Below, piece by piece: positions 48,480-59,983 of a DNA stretch of 64,000 nt (positions are counted from its first letter, which is position 1; each line of letters opens with the position of its first letter). This stretch comes from Helicostylum pulchrum. Taxonomy: Eukaryota; Mucoromycota; Mucoromycetes; Mucorales; Mucoraceae. Below the pieces are notes generated by a model that worked only from the letters and a program-made list of their open reading frames with translations, was not told where the DNA came from and did not search any database. The stretch covers positions 62,001 through 126,000 of the forward strand of contig JAIXMO010000062.1 in NCBI GenBank assembly GCA_025677825.1, in the 5' to 3' direction. The position numbers and the translations under genes are program-made.

Positions 48480-49640
48480 GACGCAAAAACGCTTCAATCG
48501 TTTTATCAAACAATTCAATGATATTACGAAATGCAGGAACAGTAGTTGCAAACGGTTTGATAACAAACTCGGATGTAAGTAGTATATTGAAGAACTATAC
48601 ATAAATCAACGCTAAAGTGATGATGATCACCAAAACTTTTTATTCTCATGAAACATCTCTTTCGCCATTAAAATAATATGTTGCCAAAGAATAAAGGAAA
48701 AAGAAAAAGATGTTCCCAATACCACTGACTCTGTTTCTGTATCGAATTATATAAAAAATCACGCTTTATATTCTACATTTAAAATTTATGAATTTCTAAA
48801 CATTTTCAATTGTAACGGACCTGAAGAGGCGAAGATAGAAATCAAACAACAACTAAATAACATGCTCGCCTTCTCGAATATTAATTCTACTGTTAAATCA
48901 TTTATTGGAAGCTTGTTAACAAATAATCTTCAATTTCTATCTGATAACAATGCGAAGATATATTGGAAAGAAAAGGAAAACATTGAAAACTTGCACTTGA
49001 ACGCCCACGAACAGTTTTCTTTATTCACTTCTATTGCTACCGAAACGATACAAAAGGCAAGTAACATGTATTGATTTGTTTATTTTTAACTATTTCACTA
49101 ATCAGAGATTATTATTTTTTTACCTCAGGCTCGTAGTGTTAATAATCCTAATAGTAGTAACGAGACCCAAAGTGCAAGTTTTTTTTTTGCAGAAAGCAAA
49201 TACCTTAAAGTACCTAATTACTTTTGTTTTGTGTAGAATAATAATGATGAATCTGTACCTGCAACAATAAATCGATACTGGTTGGAATTGTTGAAACAAT
49301 CTAAGAATGCCGATTCGTTACACAAATACAGGTAAAATAAATGTTGTTAGGCTTAACTTTATATTTACTAACTTGTCACTTATAGTAATCTTAACAATCA
49401 ACAAATTAAGAAGGAACATACCACGTTCATGAGTTGTGCGTTATTTGGTATAAAATAAAAAAGTGATCGAGTTGACCTTCGAGAAGTTATTAAAATGACT
49501 ATTTTCAAACTAACTGAAGCGACTGATAGTGCTGATCTTTTTGACACTGATCCTATTTCGTTTGGCGATTTCAACGAAGACACTTTAGGTACTCTCATAG
49601 TAGGTAGGACTGACTCTGGGGACCGTTCTGTATCCTAATT
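48480..49640 (+). pseudogene. Modular-family gene, copy E (type-C body), decayed
   Basis: Follows leader copy E. Coding-like exons include TTQKRFNRFIKQFNDITKCR (48.48-48.57 kb), DVPNTTDSVSVSNYIKNHAL and YSTFKIYEFLNIFNCNGPEE (48.70-49.06 kb), and later SVPATINRYWLELLKQSKNA. In-frame stops appear after MSCALFGIK and before the later exon RVDLREVIKMTIFKLTEATD. Acceptors and donors are partly preserved. The body is not similar to types A or B at the level I can see. No known domain. Confidence 0.45.
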
Positions 49641-50287
49641 AGGATTATGTAAAAGGAAATCAACCCAAAAGAAAGAGGTCGACCACCTACTATGTGAGTA
49701 CCTTTTATATTTCCTTGAGACTTTATAATTTCTCTTATTATTCTTTTTCTGAAAAAGATTACTTATTTAATAAGCTTATATTGATTATCAAGTTAAAATT
49801 AGCTAGTATTTGTATTTAAAATAATGTTTTGATTTTGATAAACGTATTACTACAGTGATTCCGCCACCAATTTAAGCACATATTTTTTGCAGAAAAAAAT
49901 AATTAGTAAAAGACCAATTAGAAGAGACTTTTTTTTATCTGTAATGATCTAAATTCACTCTTGCGAGCAAAGCAATAGGGGTTTGCATACCGGAGTAACC
50001 TCCCCAGCTGTAATTATGTATGTTGCCTTAACCCAAAACGCACGAATTAATGGAATAAAGCCAATAAGTAGGAGAGGTATCAGACCCAAAAGATGCGTAG
50101 CATGAATAGCGTATACGGTATCTAGTTTTGTCCAGATTTTTAATTACATTATCACGATAGAATATATTTTGTAGCTACTGAAGATCCATTTGATTCCCTA
50201 ATTTTGGCGACGTGTTTCTTTTCTGTCTCTATACGTTTATTTCAAACTATTTTCTGGAAGTACTGCTTCAATTTTTTTTTATTAAAA
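49641..50287. other. Spacer upstream of HPP gene 1
   Basis: About 650 bp, AT-rich, no feature beyond possible decayed 3' sequence of copy E. Confidence 0.5.
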
Positions 50288-50449
50288 ATGCCAGGAGTAT
50301 CATGGTCCACTTCATCAGGTTTCTTTCAAGTAGTGTTCGAGCAGATACCCTATTTTAGTGACTACATTAAAGTACGAGACTCAGATCGGAAGGGAAAAAA
50401 AACAATCTCGTTTTTCTTTTTCTTTTGTTTGTTTGTTTGTTAATCGGAG

Positions 50450-51500
50450 ATGACCAGGTTGTTAAAAAAGTTCCCATATTTTATATCTCATTTTTTAGGT
50501 TATCGTAAACCGAATTATGTACCAAAAAAATTACCACAATGGAGAATATATTTCTGGTCTTTTTTAGCAGCTTGGATTGGTATTGGATTATTAGAGATAA
50601 TATTTATTTACTCTAAATCTTTTCAGGACCATCACACACCCATGATTATTGCATCATTTGTAAGTAAACATTCGCAACGAACAAAAAATTGATTGCTTTA
50701 TATAGTAACAAACAAATAAAAAATTATAGGGTGCAGGTGCTGTCTTACTTTATGGTGTTGTAGATTCTCCATTAGCTCAACCTCGTAATGTCATTTGTGG
50801 TCAACTAGTTGGTTCCGTAGTAGGTGTCATTATTGCACAATTGTTTCTTACTGTTGAACAAAACTGGGCTTTTATTGGACAAAAACAAGTGGTAGAATGG
50901 GTAGGGGGAGCTACAGCTATGGCACTAGCGTTAACAGTTATGCAGCTAACTAAAACTGTTCATCCTCCTGGTGGGGCAACTGCATTGATTGCAGTGATTA
51001 CACCAACTATTGTGGATATATCTTGGTTTTATATTGCTATTGTGTTGGTATCTTCAATTACGCAGGTCGTAATTGCATGTCTGATCAATAATATTGAACG
51101 TAAATACCCTCTGTATTGGTGGAGTCCTTATGAAGCTATTAAATTAGATCCCGCTACATTGGTTACACTTATGCCAAATACAGATGATAACCAAAAAGAA
51201 GAAGTGGTAGCGAATAATTTGACGGCGGCAGAAGAAGGTATTTTAAATAACAAGGTGGATCTACCTGCATTTAAATCTAGTGCAATATCGTCTTCAATCA
51301 CTTTGCAGACAACAGGTGCTGTTGATGGGGCACTAAGTGTTTTACAAAAACATGTAGAGAGTTCTCGTACTCCGTATCTTGTGATATCGCAAAGTTTAAT
51401 CGTTACGGCAGATATAGAACTGGATGAAAAAGAAAGAGATGTGTTGCAGGGTTTAGTTCAGAAATTGAATGCGGCTACACATAATATGGAAAAATATTAA
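50450..51500 (+). CDS. HPP-family integral membrane protein 1
   Basis: Exons 50450-50659 and 50730-51500 give 326 residues. Four hydrophobic segments follow a short cytosolic start (WSFLAAWIGIGLLEIIF; GAGAVLLYGVV; LVGSVVGVIIAQLFL; FYIAIVLVSSITQVVIACLI) with the family signature TVHPPGGATALIAVITP. HPP proteins of cyanobacteria and plastids have been linked to nitrite transport; fungal members are uncharacterised. A C-terminal about 150-residue soluble region is shared with the downstream paralogue. An in-frame alternative first exon (ATG 50288, reading MPGVSWSTSSGFFQVV..., spliced at GTACGA to 50470) is possible. Confidence 0.88.
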
Positions 51501-52067
51501 TACATATATACTATTTGGTTTAAGTAGAGATGTCCTTTTTTAAAAAAAATAAATAGATTAGATTATCATTAATGTTTTCTCGTTTGTGTTGCATTCTGTA
51601 TTCATCTTATGACTCGATTGTGACATATAGACTGTAAAATAGATTGATTTTTTTTTTTCGAATGTATAAGGGAAAATGATATAGTTTACCCATTACCCGT
51701 ATCGTTTTTTTTTTTTTTTTTTGATATACCATTACCCAAACAGGAGTTAAAACAATCAATGTGGCTCCATACACCCCTCTTTGTCTCACATATTTTCAGT
51801 TATACCTGTAAAAAAAACGTTTAAAAAAATTAGTATTTTCTTTTTTTATTAGATATAAAAAACAAAACAAAAAAGGTCTTCATAGTAAAACTGTTCCTGA
51901 CAATATTAAAATAACACGGTTATAATCTGATTAATTTTGACATGGGCGGATACGAAATAAAAAAAAAAGGGAACAATGACCAATCAATACAGATTTGTTT
52001 TTGTACATAAATTATTTATTTTTTCGTTTTTTATATTTTTCGTTTTTTTTTCCCTCGTTTCATATAA
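51501..52067. other. Intergenic between tandem HPP genes
   Basis: 567 bp with a T6A8 palindrome just after the first stop (51,536-51,549) and poly(T) runs. Promoter of HPP gene 2 lies here; nothing else seen. Confidence 0.55.
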
Positions 52068-53072
52068 ATGACTAGATTAGAGAAATTTCCATATTTTATA
52101 TCATACTTTTTAGGTTATCGTACACCCAATCACAATAAAAAACCTATACCGCAATGGAGAGTTTATGTTTGGTCATTTTTAGCAGCTTGGATCGGTATTG
52201 CTTTATTAGAAATCATCTTTACTTACTCTGAATCATTTCAAAATCACGATACACCTATGATTATTGCCTCCTTTGTAAATATTATACTTCTATTTTCTGT
52301 ATACCTGTATATATTTACCGATGTTTTTTATTTCTAGGGTGCTACAGCAGTTTTAGCTTATGGTGTGATTGAGTCACCGTTAGCTCAGCCTAGAAATGTT
52401 ATTGGTGGACATACGATCGGATCAGTAGTAGGAGTGATTATTGCTCAGCTTTTTCTTAATATACAACACAATTGGGTTTCAGAATCTCAAAAGATGGCAG
52501 TGACTTGGGTTGGTGGAGCAACAGCTATGGCACTAGCTTTAAACTTGATGCAATTAACAAAGACTGTTCATCCACCTGCTGGTGCCTCTGCGTTAATTGC
52601 AGTTGTCACTCCTAATATTGTAGAGATGGCTTGGTTTTATATTGCTGTGGTGATAGTATCAGCTATTGTACAGGTTACGGTTGCTTGTTTGTTGAATAAC
52701 GTTGAACGTAGATATCCTCAGTATTGGTGGACGCCTCATGCACCGATCAAGATTGATCCACTGACAGTGCATACACTTATGCCTTCGTCGGATGAGAAGG
52801 TGCCAGAGGACGTTGTGTCGGATAATTTAACGCAAGCTGAAGAAGGTAGATTGCAAAATAGATCTATGTCTAGTCAAGTTTCGACGTGCACTTCAGTAGG
52901 CGTTGTTGAACATGCGCTACTGGTGTTGAGAAAACATGTTGAGGAATCTGATACTCCATTTGTTTTGATATCACCTGGTTTACCTATTGTTGCTACACAT
53001 GGATTATTTAGCCCTAGTGAATATGAAACTTTAGAATTGTTATTACAAAAATTAAATGCCAAAGCACCTTAA
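52068..53072 (+). CDS. HPP-family integral membrane protein 2 (tandem paralogue)
   Basis: Exons 52068-52274 and 52338-53072 give 313 residues. Intron position is identical to HPP gene 1 (after IIASF), showing tandem duplication. Signature TVHPPAGASALIAVVTP; same four membrane segments and same C-terminal module (HALLVLRKHVEESDTPFVLI, ending LLQKLNAKAP). Begins MTRLEKFPYFISYFLGYR, supporting the equivalent ATG for gene 1. Confidence 0.9.
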
Positions 53073-53489
53073 TTTTTCTCTCTTTTACACCAACTTTTTC
53101 CTCCTTATTTATACGGGCACGACCAAAGCAGAAAATGTATTTTGTGGTGATAGTTTTTTTTTTTCTCACAAAAAGATTATCAATCCCAGATTTCGCATAA
53201 ATAAAGCCATTGGCTGTTCGAATCTAGGTGTAGTACTATCTTTCCTGTTTAAATGTTTGTGACCTAGCTCGTTCTTATGACAAATTGCATACCACACTAG
53301 TATTAGTAGGTTTATTCATACACTATTTCACTACTTTTTATCTTATTTCGACTCGTTTTCACGTCAGGCTCCACTAATGGAGACCTTGCAATCTCTTGTT
53401 TTTTAGTTATGCTGTACTATTTTCAAAAATCCTTTATGCCCAGTTCGTTTTTCAGTCCCGTGATTCTTGTGAGAGGATTTACTTTCAAC
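53073..53489. other. Spacer, no gene seen
   Basis: About 420 bp between HPP gene 2 and leader copy G, no recognisable feature. Confidence 0.5.
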
Positions 53490-53830
53490 TTAATCTTTAT
53501 TCGCATAAAAAGGAGCTTGTATGAATCAAGTCGAAGCAACAAGTACTTACTACGTATATAAAAATGTTTAACCAAGGTATAAGTACGAGTATAATACGAC
53601 ATAATGAGTAAATATATCACATGAATAAAGTGGCTTTATTTTATCACTTATTTATTTTTATCAAATCTCTTTCTTTTTTTTTTCTTCTTCTTCTTCATTT
53701 ATTATTTTTTAACTTATACGGTCCCTTCTTAGAGAAACTGGTACCTGTAAAGGTACGTATGTGAAAATTGATCTATCACACCCCCCCCCCTTTTTTTTTT
53801 ACTGAACGTGTAAATAGAACGTGTACCAAC
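53490..53830 (+). repeat. Shared 5' leader, copy G
   Basis: CATAAAAAGGAGCTTGTATG plus AATCAAGT as in copy A, AAGTACGAGTATAATACGAC, TCACATGAATAAAGTGGC, CTTATACGGTCCCTTCTTAG, AGAAACTGGTACC and GTGTAAATAGAACGTGTACC. Confidence 0.85.
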
Positions 53831-53939
53831 TTTATAAACGAAAGAAAATTATGCCTTAAACAAAATTCAGTTTCTTTAAACAATGTAATTAACCGAAAGT
53901 ATTTCGAGTTTATTTGGATTTTTTTTTCCTTCGTTACTT

Positions 53940-54905
53940 TGCTTAACGAGAAAAATTACTGTACAATGAGGAAGCGGAAAGAGCCATTAACACGGCAATA
54001 TGCAATTTAAAGAGGAGAAATAATGTCAATCTTGATAGCCTAAGCGCGTTTGAAAATAAATGGTCCGAGGTAAGTGCCTATGCAAAAGAATCAAACGCAT
54101 TGTAAGAGCTAGCTTTAGTATAGTTTCTGAATTCTGTTGAAGGTATAATGTACTTTCAAATAAACACCACAAAGCGAAATATTGTTGCTGAAGGTTTGGT
54201 TGAGCATAATTACCGCCTTAGCACAAAACTCTCTTTTTACAATGAACAGGTAGGATAGCTCGTACTAAGCCTTAAAGCTACTTAAGCGCTGATCACTGTT
54301 TGAAATAATAGATTGGGGACTCAAATAAAAGAACCCGAGCCAAATCGCCGGTAAGTGGATATCTACTTTCTATTACGCTAAACTAATGCACATCATAACC
54401 TACAGTGTAAATTGAAGCCACTCATAACATAACCAAAAAAAAAAAAAGGTTCGGTATAAACGAGATTGATTAATGAAGAACAGGCTACTTTATATCTTAT
54501 TTCAAGTCGTGCTTATGCCAGAATTATTGAAAAAGACGCTAGTCTTATTTCTGAATTTAAATGCTTGAGTGACATCCATTTTGATCAGTACAAGCAAATT
54601 CTAAAAGATGATTCGAAGCGAAGAAGTGAAGTACAAGGTTTCGTTTCAAAATCTTATGAAAATATACTTTGATAAAAAAGAAGACTCGATTAACTAATTT
54701 TTATAAAACTGCGATCGAAGACTTTCAGAATTTTTGTAGTCACAACCAAGTGCCTTTTCTCCTTTCTTTAAACATAACTTCCAATCCATTCCTAAATTTT
54801 TTTCGATTCTTTGATTTTTGAAGTTGGCGACGTATTCCATTGATTTTTGATAGAACGTTTCTTCAAAATTAGAGCCATCATTCCCAGCAAGTTCTTCGAA
54901 AACAA
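53940..54905 (+). pseudogene. Modular-family gene, copy G, with internal inversion
   Basis: After leader G, exon-like sequence AERAINTAICNLKRRNNVNL ends at a GTAAGT donor (about 54,070). A later exon (54466-54672) reads YLISSRAYARIIEKDASLIS and KQILKDDSKRRSEVQGFVSK. It aligns with copy D but stops where D continues into KFEEL. The missing continuation is present on the opposite strand at about 54,905-54,697 (FEELAGNDGSN, EYVANFKNQRIEKNLGMDWK, LCLKKGEKALGCDYKNSESL, then TAG). Plus-orientation 3' flank resumes after it. Non-functional as it stands. Confidence 0.65.
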
Positions 54906-56134
54906 AATAAAATTTTTGCTGCTCTTATATAACTATCAAATTCCATTCATTACTATCATTTCTTATTCGTCGTATATAATATAATAAAGGAAGGAACTAT
55001 CAGCAGTTTTTTTTTCTGACAGTGCTCCTATTATGATTCATATTGGTCATACAAAAGAAATTTATTTATAAATATATGTTCCTGATCAATAATAAGTGTA
55101 GCTTGTTAAACAAACGATAATATAGCGAGTTCTCTTCCAAACTCATTAAAGTAAAGTAACGACTAGAGTGTTCACATTACTACATATATGCTTGCGTCCA
55201 CTGATATTATAGTAAATAAGGATAAAATACACGAATAATTGAAAAAGTGAAATAATTAATGCAAGAAGAGTATTCCAATCACAAACAATAGAAAAACATC
55301 AAACTTCAAAATAGGTAATATAATATACTTGTCTACGTGTAATATATCCACAGTAAGATCAATTCTAGATCATAGGCGTATATTAGTGAACTTATATATA
55401 TATATGGTACCTGAACTGGAAATTATGTTGAAGTAACCAATAAATTGTATATAAAAAAAAATGCTTTTTTTTCTATTTTGTAAAACTCTCCATAATATCG
55501 TACGAATATTTTGAACTAAATTTTATAAAAGTTCAAGAATGGTATGGCATGCGTTTTGGGTTTGACAAAAAAAAAAACTGAGCTCAATAGGTCTAAATAA
55601 AGTTAGTACACTATAAAATAAGTTTCGGTATGACCTTTAACTTTTTATTCAAAAGGTTCTTTTTTTCATCTATATTTTTTTTTCAAGATGTTGGGTTTTA
55701 AACGTAGTTAAAATTAGTGTGAGAAATTAAAAAAACTATAAAAAAGGTATTCTGTTTTTATGATTTTATAAACATCATCAGAGCTAAATAAATAAGTAGA
55801 ACTCCATGTGTATGAGATTGACACATAAAAAGTTACGATAAATAAGTGTTACATTTTTGCTCAATTTTAAAATAGTTTTTTTTGTACGCTATTAAAACTT
55901 GGGGCGGAAACTTTTTTTGAGTTCCCATTTACAGCAAAATTGCACTTAAACAGAAAACAAAATAAAAAACCCTTTTACGGGAAAGAACTTTCCCGTCAAT
56001 TGATTATTTTATCCCTTTTTTAAAAAAATAAATATCTTTTTTACCTTTTTCTTTTATTTATCCGTTTTCAGTCTTGTTCTCTTTTCTCTCTCTTTTCTCC
56101 TTTTTCTTTCCTTTTATATATACATATATATAAT
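54906..56134. other. 3' flank of copy G and AT-rich spacer
   Basis: The first about 150 bp (GAAGGAACTATCAGCAG, TCTGACAGTG, GTTCCTGATCAATAA) resemble the 3' flank of copy F at 59,390-59,480. The rest is AT-rich with no gene. A T6A7 palindrome lies about 115 bp before the velvet ATG. Confidence 0.5.
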
Positions 56135-57376
56135 ATGTCTTGTACATATCGATTTATGCATTCTTCTTTATCTGAGTTATCAAATGATAGGTATTCAAGA
56201 TTTATGATCATCAAATTATTATTTTTGACTTACAAAAACCTCGTATGTTTAAACTGCATAGAAGTTACAATGTTATTTTAAGACAACAACCAGAGCGAGC
56301 AAAAATAAGTGTTCCTAATGAACGAGATAAACGATCAATTGAACCCCCACCTATTTTACAACTACAATGGATAAATTGTACCGAAGAAGAAGAAAAGTAT
56401 GTTTTTATCACCACCAAAAAAAGAAGAAAAAAATAACAATTGTTTTTTTTTTAGAAAATCACTTCAAAGCCCATTTTATTTTATGGTTGTAAATATCATT
56501 CAAGTAGAGTCAAATGTTATTTTATCGTCTCAAGAATATTTATCGGGTTCTACAGTCTCTTCTTTATATAGGTTAAGAGATATCGATAATACAGGTACTA
56601 TAAAAAGCCTTTTTTTAAAACTCATTTTTGGAGATGATGTTATCTTGAAATATTAACGTATATATGAATATATAGATGGTGGTTTTTTTGTATTTGGAGA
56701 CTTGGCAGTTAAAAAGCAAGGTCATTTTAAGTTACAATTCAATCTGTTTGAGTTAATAGAGTAAGATTTATATCTCACATGGAAAAAAAAAAGTCATTGG
56801 TGTAACGTTTCTCTCTGTTTTTTTTTCTAGTGAAAAAGTAGAAAATCGTAAAGTAGTTTATTCAAATGAGTTTTGGGTATATACAAATAAACTCTACCCG
56901 GGACCGATCGAATCGACATTTCTATCACGTACATTTGCAGACCAAGGAATAAAGATGAGAATAAGGAAAAATCTCGGTCATACGGAAGAACTAAAAAGGT
57001 ATAAAATGGATATAAAAAGAAAATTTAATTTTTCTTAATAACAAATAACAGTAGGACGAATTTACGTAAACGGAAAGGCGATATACCATCATCTTATAAG
57101 ATTATACCAAAGGATATTGTCTGTCCTCCATCTTATGCCTCAGATAACGTTCATTTCGGTAGATGGCAATCGATACCGACTAAATCTAAAAAGTTAAATT
57201 CAACACTCGCGTCACCTACTTTACTTTATTTACCTCCTATCACTTCTATACAACAAAAGTGGCTAGACGATGATCGGTATAGGTGTAATCGGTTACCTCC
57301 GTTAAATGAAATTGTTAATAATAAGCAAGTTGATTCTTATTCTCCATTTCCTATAGATAGTTCTTTTTTTAAATAG
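56135..57376 (+). CDS. Velvet-domain transcriptional regulator
   Basis: Exons 56135-56190, 56262-56396, 56455-56594, 56676-56760, 56831-56998 and 57052-57376 give 302 residues. The velvet fold (about residues 19-195) shows [89 protein letters not shown] and [12 protein letters not shown]. Velvet proteins are NF-kappaB-like fungal DNA-binding factors coordinating development, light response and secondary metabolism. The sequence places it with VelB/VosA/VelC-type members but I do not separate them. The C-terminal 100 residues are basic then Pro/Ser-rich. Confidence 0.93.
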
Positions 57377-57789
57377 ATACTTAAATGGTTAAAATATTCC
57401 CCCGCCCCCCATTTTGTAAATAAATTTTTTGCGTTAAGTACATGACATCGGTTTTTTTTTGGTCCGCAGTAACACCAGGATCCCGTTAATGCTGTAAATT
57501 ACCTTAACTAGATTCTACCATATTTTTCTTTTTAGTATAGGAGGAGCTAAAAACATGGTGCACCACCACAACTTGGGTCGCCCTTTTTTTAAGAGAGTAG
57601 GTCTTCACATAAGGCCTTCACATAGTCGGTGAATGTTCGTTTTTAGACTTCCTTGGTAAGTTTTTTCTCAAGCAGCCTGTACAGGCTTCGAAGTTTTATA
57701 TTTCCTGGTACACGAAAAAACGTTTAACCGAAAAGCGATAGTTTACACACTTGTTCATTTAGCGTTTGGCTATTACTTGATGAAATTCT
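57377..57789. other. Spacer, no gene seen
   Basis: About 410 bp downstream of the velvet gene; includes a short C-run (57,401-57,410) and no credible reading frame. Confidence 0.5.
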
Positions 57790-58155
57790 CGCTACATGAT
57801 TTAGTTATTCACACGTTCAACTTGGCTTTATCTGCATAAAGAGAAAACTTGTATGAATCAAGTCAGGAAAGCGAGTACACACTTGTATAAGTACGTGAAT
57901 ACTAGTATGTTGATATAATTACGCCATGATTAGTAAATAGATCACATGAGTAAATAAAGTGACTCCTCCTTATTTTATCATCCTTTTTATCATTTTTTTT
58001 TCGCGTTTTTTTTTTTCATTTTTGTTTCTTTTTATGTTTATGCAAATTGATATGGCTCTTCTTAGCGCAATGACCATCCTAAAGGTACTTTAGTGAAAAG
58101 TAACAGGACATTTTTTAATCGGCCCTGCAAATTAAACCAAGCATCTTTTCACAGG
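57790..58155 (+). repeat. Shared 5' leader, copy F
   Basis: Blocks AAAACTTGTATGAATCAAGT, ATATAATTACGCCATGATTA, GTAAATAGATCACATGAGTA, CCTTATTTTATC, TTGATATGGCTCTTCTTAGC and TTTTTTAATCGGCCCTGCAA. The upstream-ORF stop is lost here (CAATG instead of TAATG) and the donor is altered to GGTACTTTAGTG. Confidence 0.85.
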
Positions 58156-58344
58156 TGGTAAGCAACAGACGAAAGACTTGAAAAAAGCTATCGGTTTAAC
58201 ATTTTTTCGTGTATCAGGAAATATAAACCTTCGGGATATGGGTATACGACCGTAAAACTGGCTTCCTTTTCTTTGGCTATTTTAAACGTATAAGGTTTAT
58301 AAAGATACAGCCTGAAAGTTCAAGTTCCTTTGTTACAAGGTTAC

Positions 58345-59472
58345 ATGAATATAACGGAAGAGGAGCAGCTATTACAACTGGATATAAGAACAAACAATAT
58401 CAGAGAAGCTCGAGAGGTAGTAACATTGTTAATTCAATAACATCATTTGAACAAGTATTTGTTAAATTGAGCTTACTCATATTTTTTTCTCAGGCTCTTA
58501 GACAAATGACAAGCTCACCAAAGCGCAAATCAGAAAGAATAGTAGCAAGCCATGTAAAAGAGCATGTCATAGCTGTAGGCGACATACTGATATCCTATTA
58601 CAAGATATTGTTTGAAAACAGATATCAAGTGGCTTTATCGCTATTGTTGGTCTTGGGTGTACATTAGGAACCCCGGATATTAAGACTTGATGAAGAAATT
58701 AAAGTTAAAGACTCCAACTCGAATTATTGCTTATGGTATTTAATCAATTAAGGAGGTATGGTACTCGGTTTATCTGTTATGTTTATTCTAGGCTTTCAAA
58801 AAATTGTATCATTGACCTGGATTTTAAAAGCAAGCAATTAAATCAAGTTGAAAGCCAAGTGTTGTCATTTGTTGCAAGATATCGTAACTCGCCCACTATC
58901 GCTACTATCGATAATACTATATTAATAAACGCGTTGAAAGTGTTAACAATAGCAGGCAATACTAAAGACGCCAAACTAGTATTAAACGTTGTAGAGCAAC
59001 GAAGATTCAATAATAATGAAGAACGGGCCATTAAAATATTTATCGTCATACCTTGAAACATATAATATTTAAAAGTCACACCCTAAGTAATCAATATGTA
59101 CTTAATTGTACAGAGTTGCCTTTGCTTATCAAAACCTGGCCGTATGTCTTTGAGGAATATTTTGGATATAATAACCAGTTATTCATCTTTAAAAGTCAAT
59201 GGGATTCGTTACCAACTTCAAAAATCAACGAACTAAAAAAAGGCTTACGTATGAATTGGACATTATGCTTTGAAGAAGGAAAAAAGGCACTCAATTGGAG
59301 CTATAAAAATGCAGAAAACCTTCTATCTCAATTTTCTAAATATCAAAAAAAAATATTCCAACGCTCTTATACCTCAAATTTCATTCTTATGAAAGAGCTA
59401 TCGGTGTTTTTTTTTTCTTCTGACAGTGTCATACAAGTGAAATTTATACATACACATATTCCTGTTCAATAA
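58345..59472 (+). pseudogene. Modular-family gene, copy F, decayed
   Basis: Exons 58345-58416 and 58494-58667 join in phase (MNITEEEQLLQLDIRTNNIR, then ALRQMTSSPKRKSERIVASH, VIAVGDILISYYKILFENRY) and end at TAG. Downstream frames continue with SQVLSFVARYRNSPTIATID and ALKVLTIAGNTKDAKLVLNV. Then, in another frame, a body piece (VLNCTELPLLIKTWPYVFEE) is followed by the tail (KKGLRMNWTLCFEEGKKALN, YKNAENLLSQFSKYQKK). Several frame changes and stops, so likely broken. Confidence 0.5.
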
Positions 59473-59983
59473 GCGTAGCTTAGTCGGAATATCGAAGAGT
59501 TGGCTCACACTGACATAGTGCTACGTCCAATTAATTTTATCTTACACTTAAAAGGGGCTTCGTGCAGGTCCATCATCTTTCATATTCTCCGGTGTGACAC
59601 GTAGCTCCATCTTCTTTTAATGTAAAACCTCTATCTAAGTAACACCGTCTTCTTTTGGTGAGCTACGTGGCTCACGACATTTACTTGTTATATTTGTTAA
59701 GGGTATATTGTGTTGAATTATGGTATTAATGAGAAAAAAGTTGGTTTTATTGAAAAGGACGTTTGAAAAAACGCATAACCAAAATGCATAAAAATAATAA
59801 CGTAGCCCTGACACACACACACAAAATATTGTTCCAACTTATTTCATGAAAACCAATCGAAAAGACTATATTAGCAAAATGACAATACTTTAATTCAATT
59901 AAAACATGGTCATAAAATAAACTAAAATTCTTCCATCTATTTTTTTTACATTAATAAAACTGTTGAATTTATCTACATATACT
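59473..59983. other. Spacer, no gene seen
   Basis: About 500 bp between copy F and the HERP-like gene. Contains a CA run near 59,811-59,821 and a short inverted motif pair (TAGCTCCATCTTCTTTTAA / GAGCTACGTGGCTC). No coding sequence. Confidence 0.45.

Noticed and set aside
50010..53072. HPP genes as part of a nitrate-assimilation cluster
   Set aside because: No nitrate/nitrite reductase or transporter genes are nearby; sulfite reductase is 30 kb away and unrelated in arrangement.
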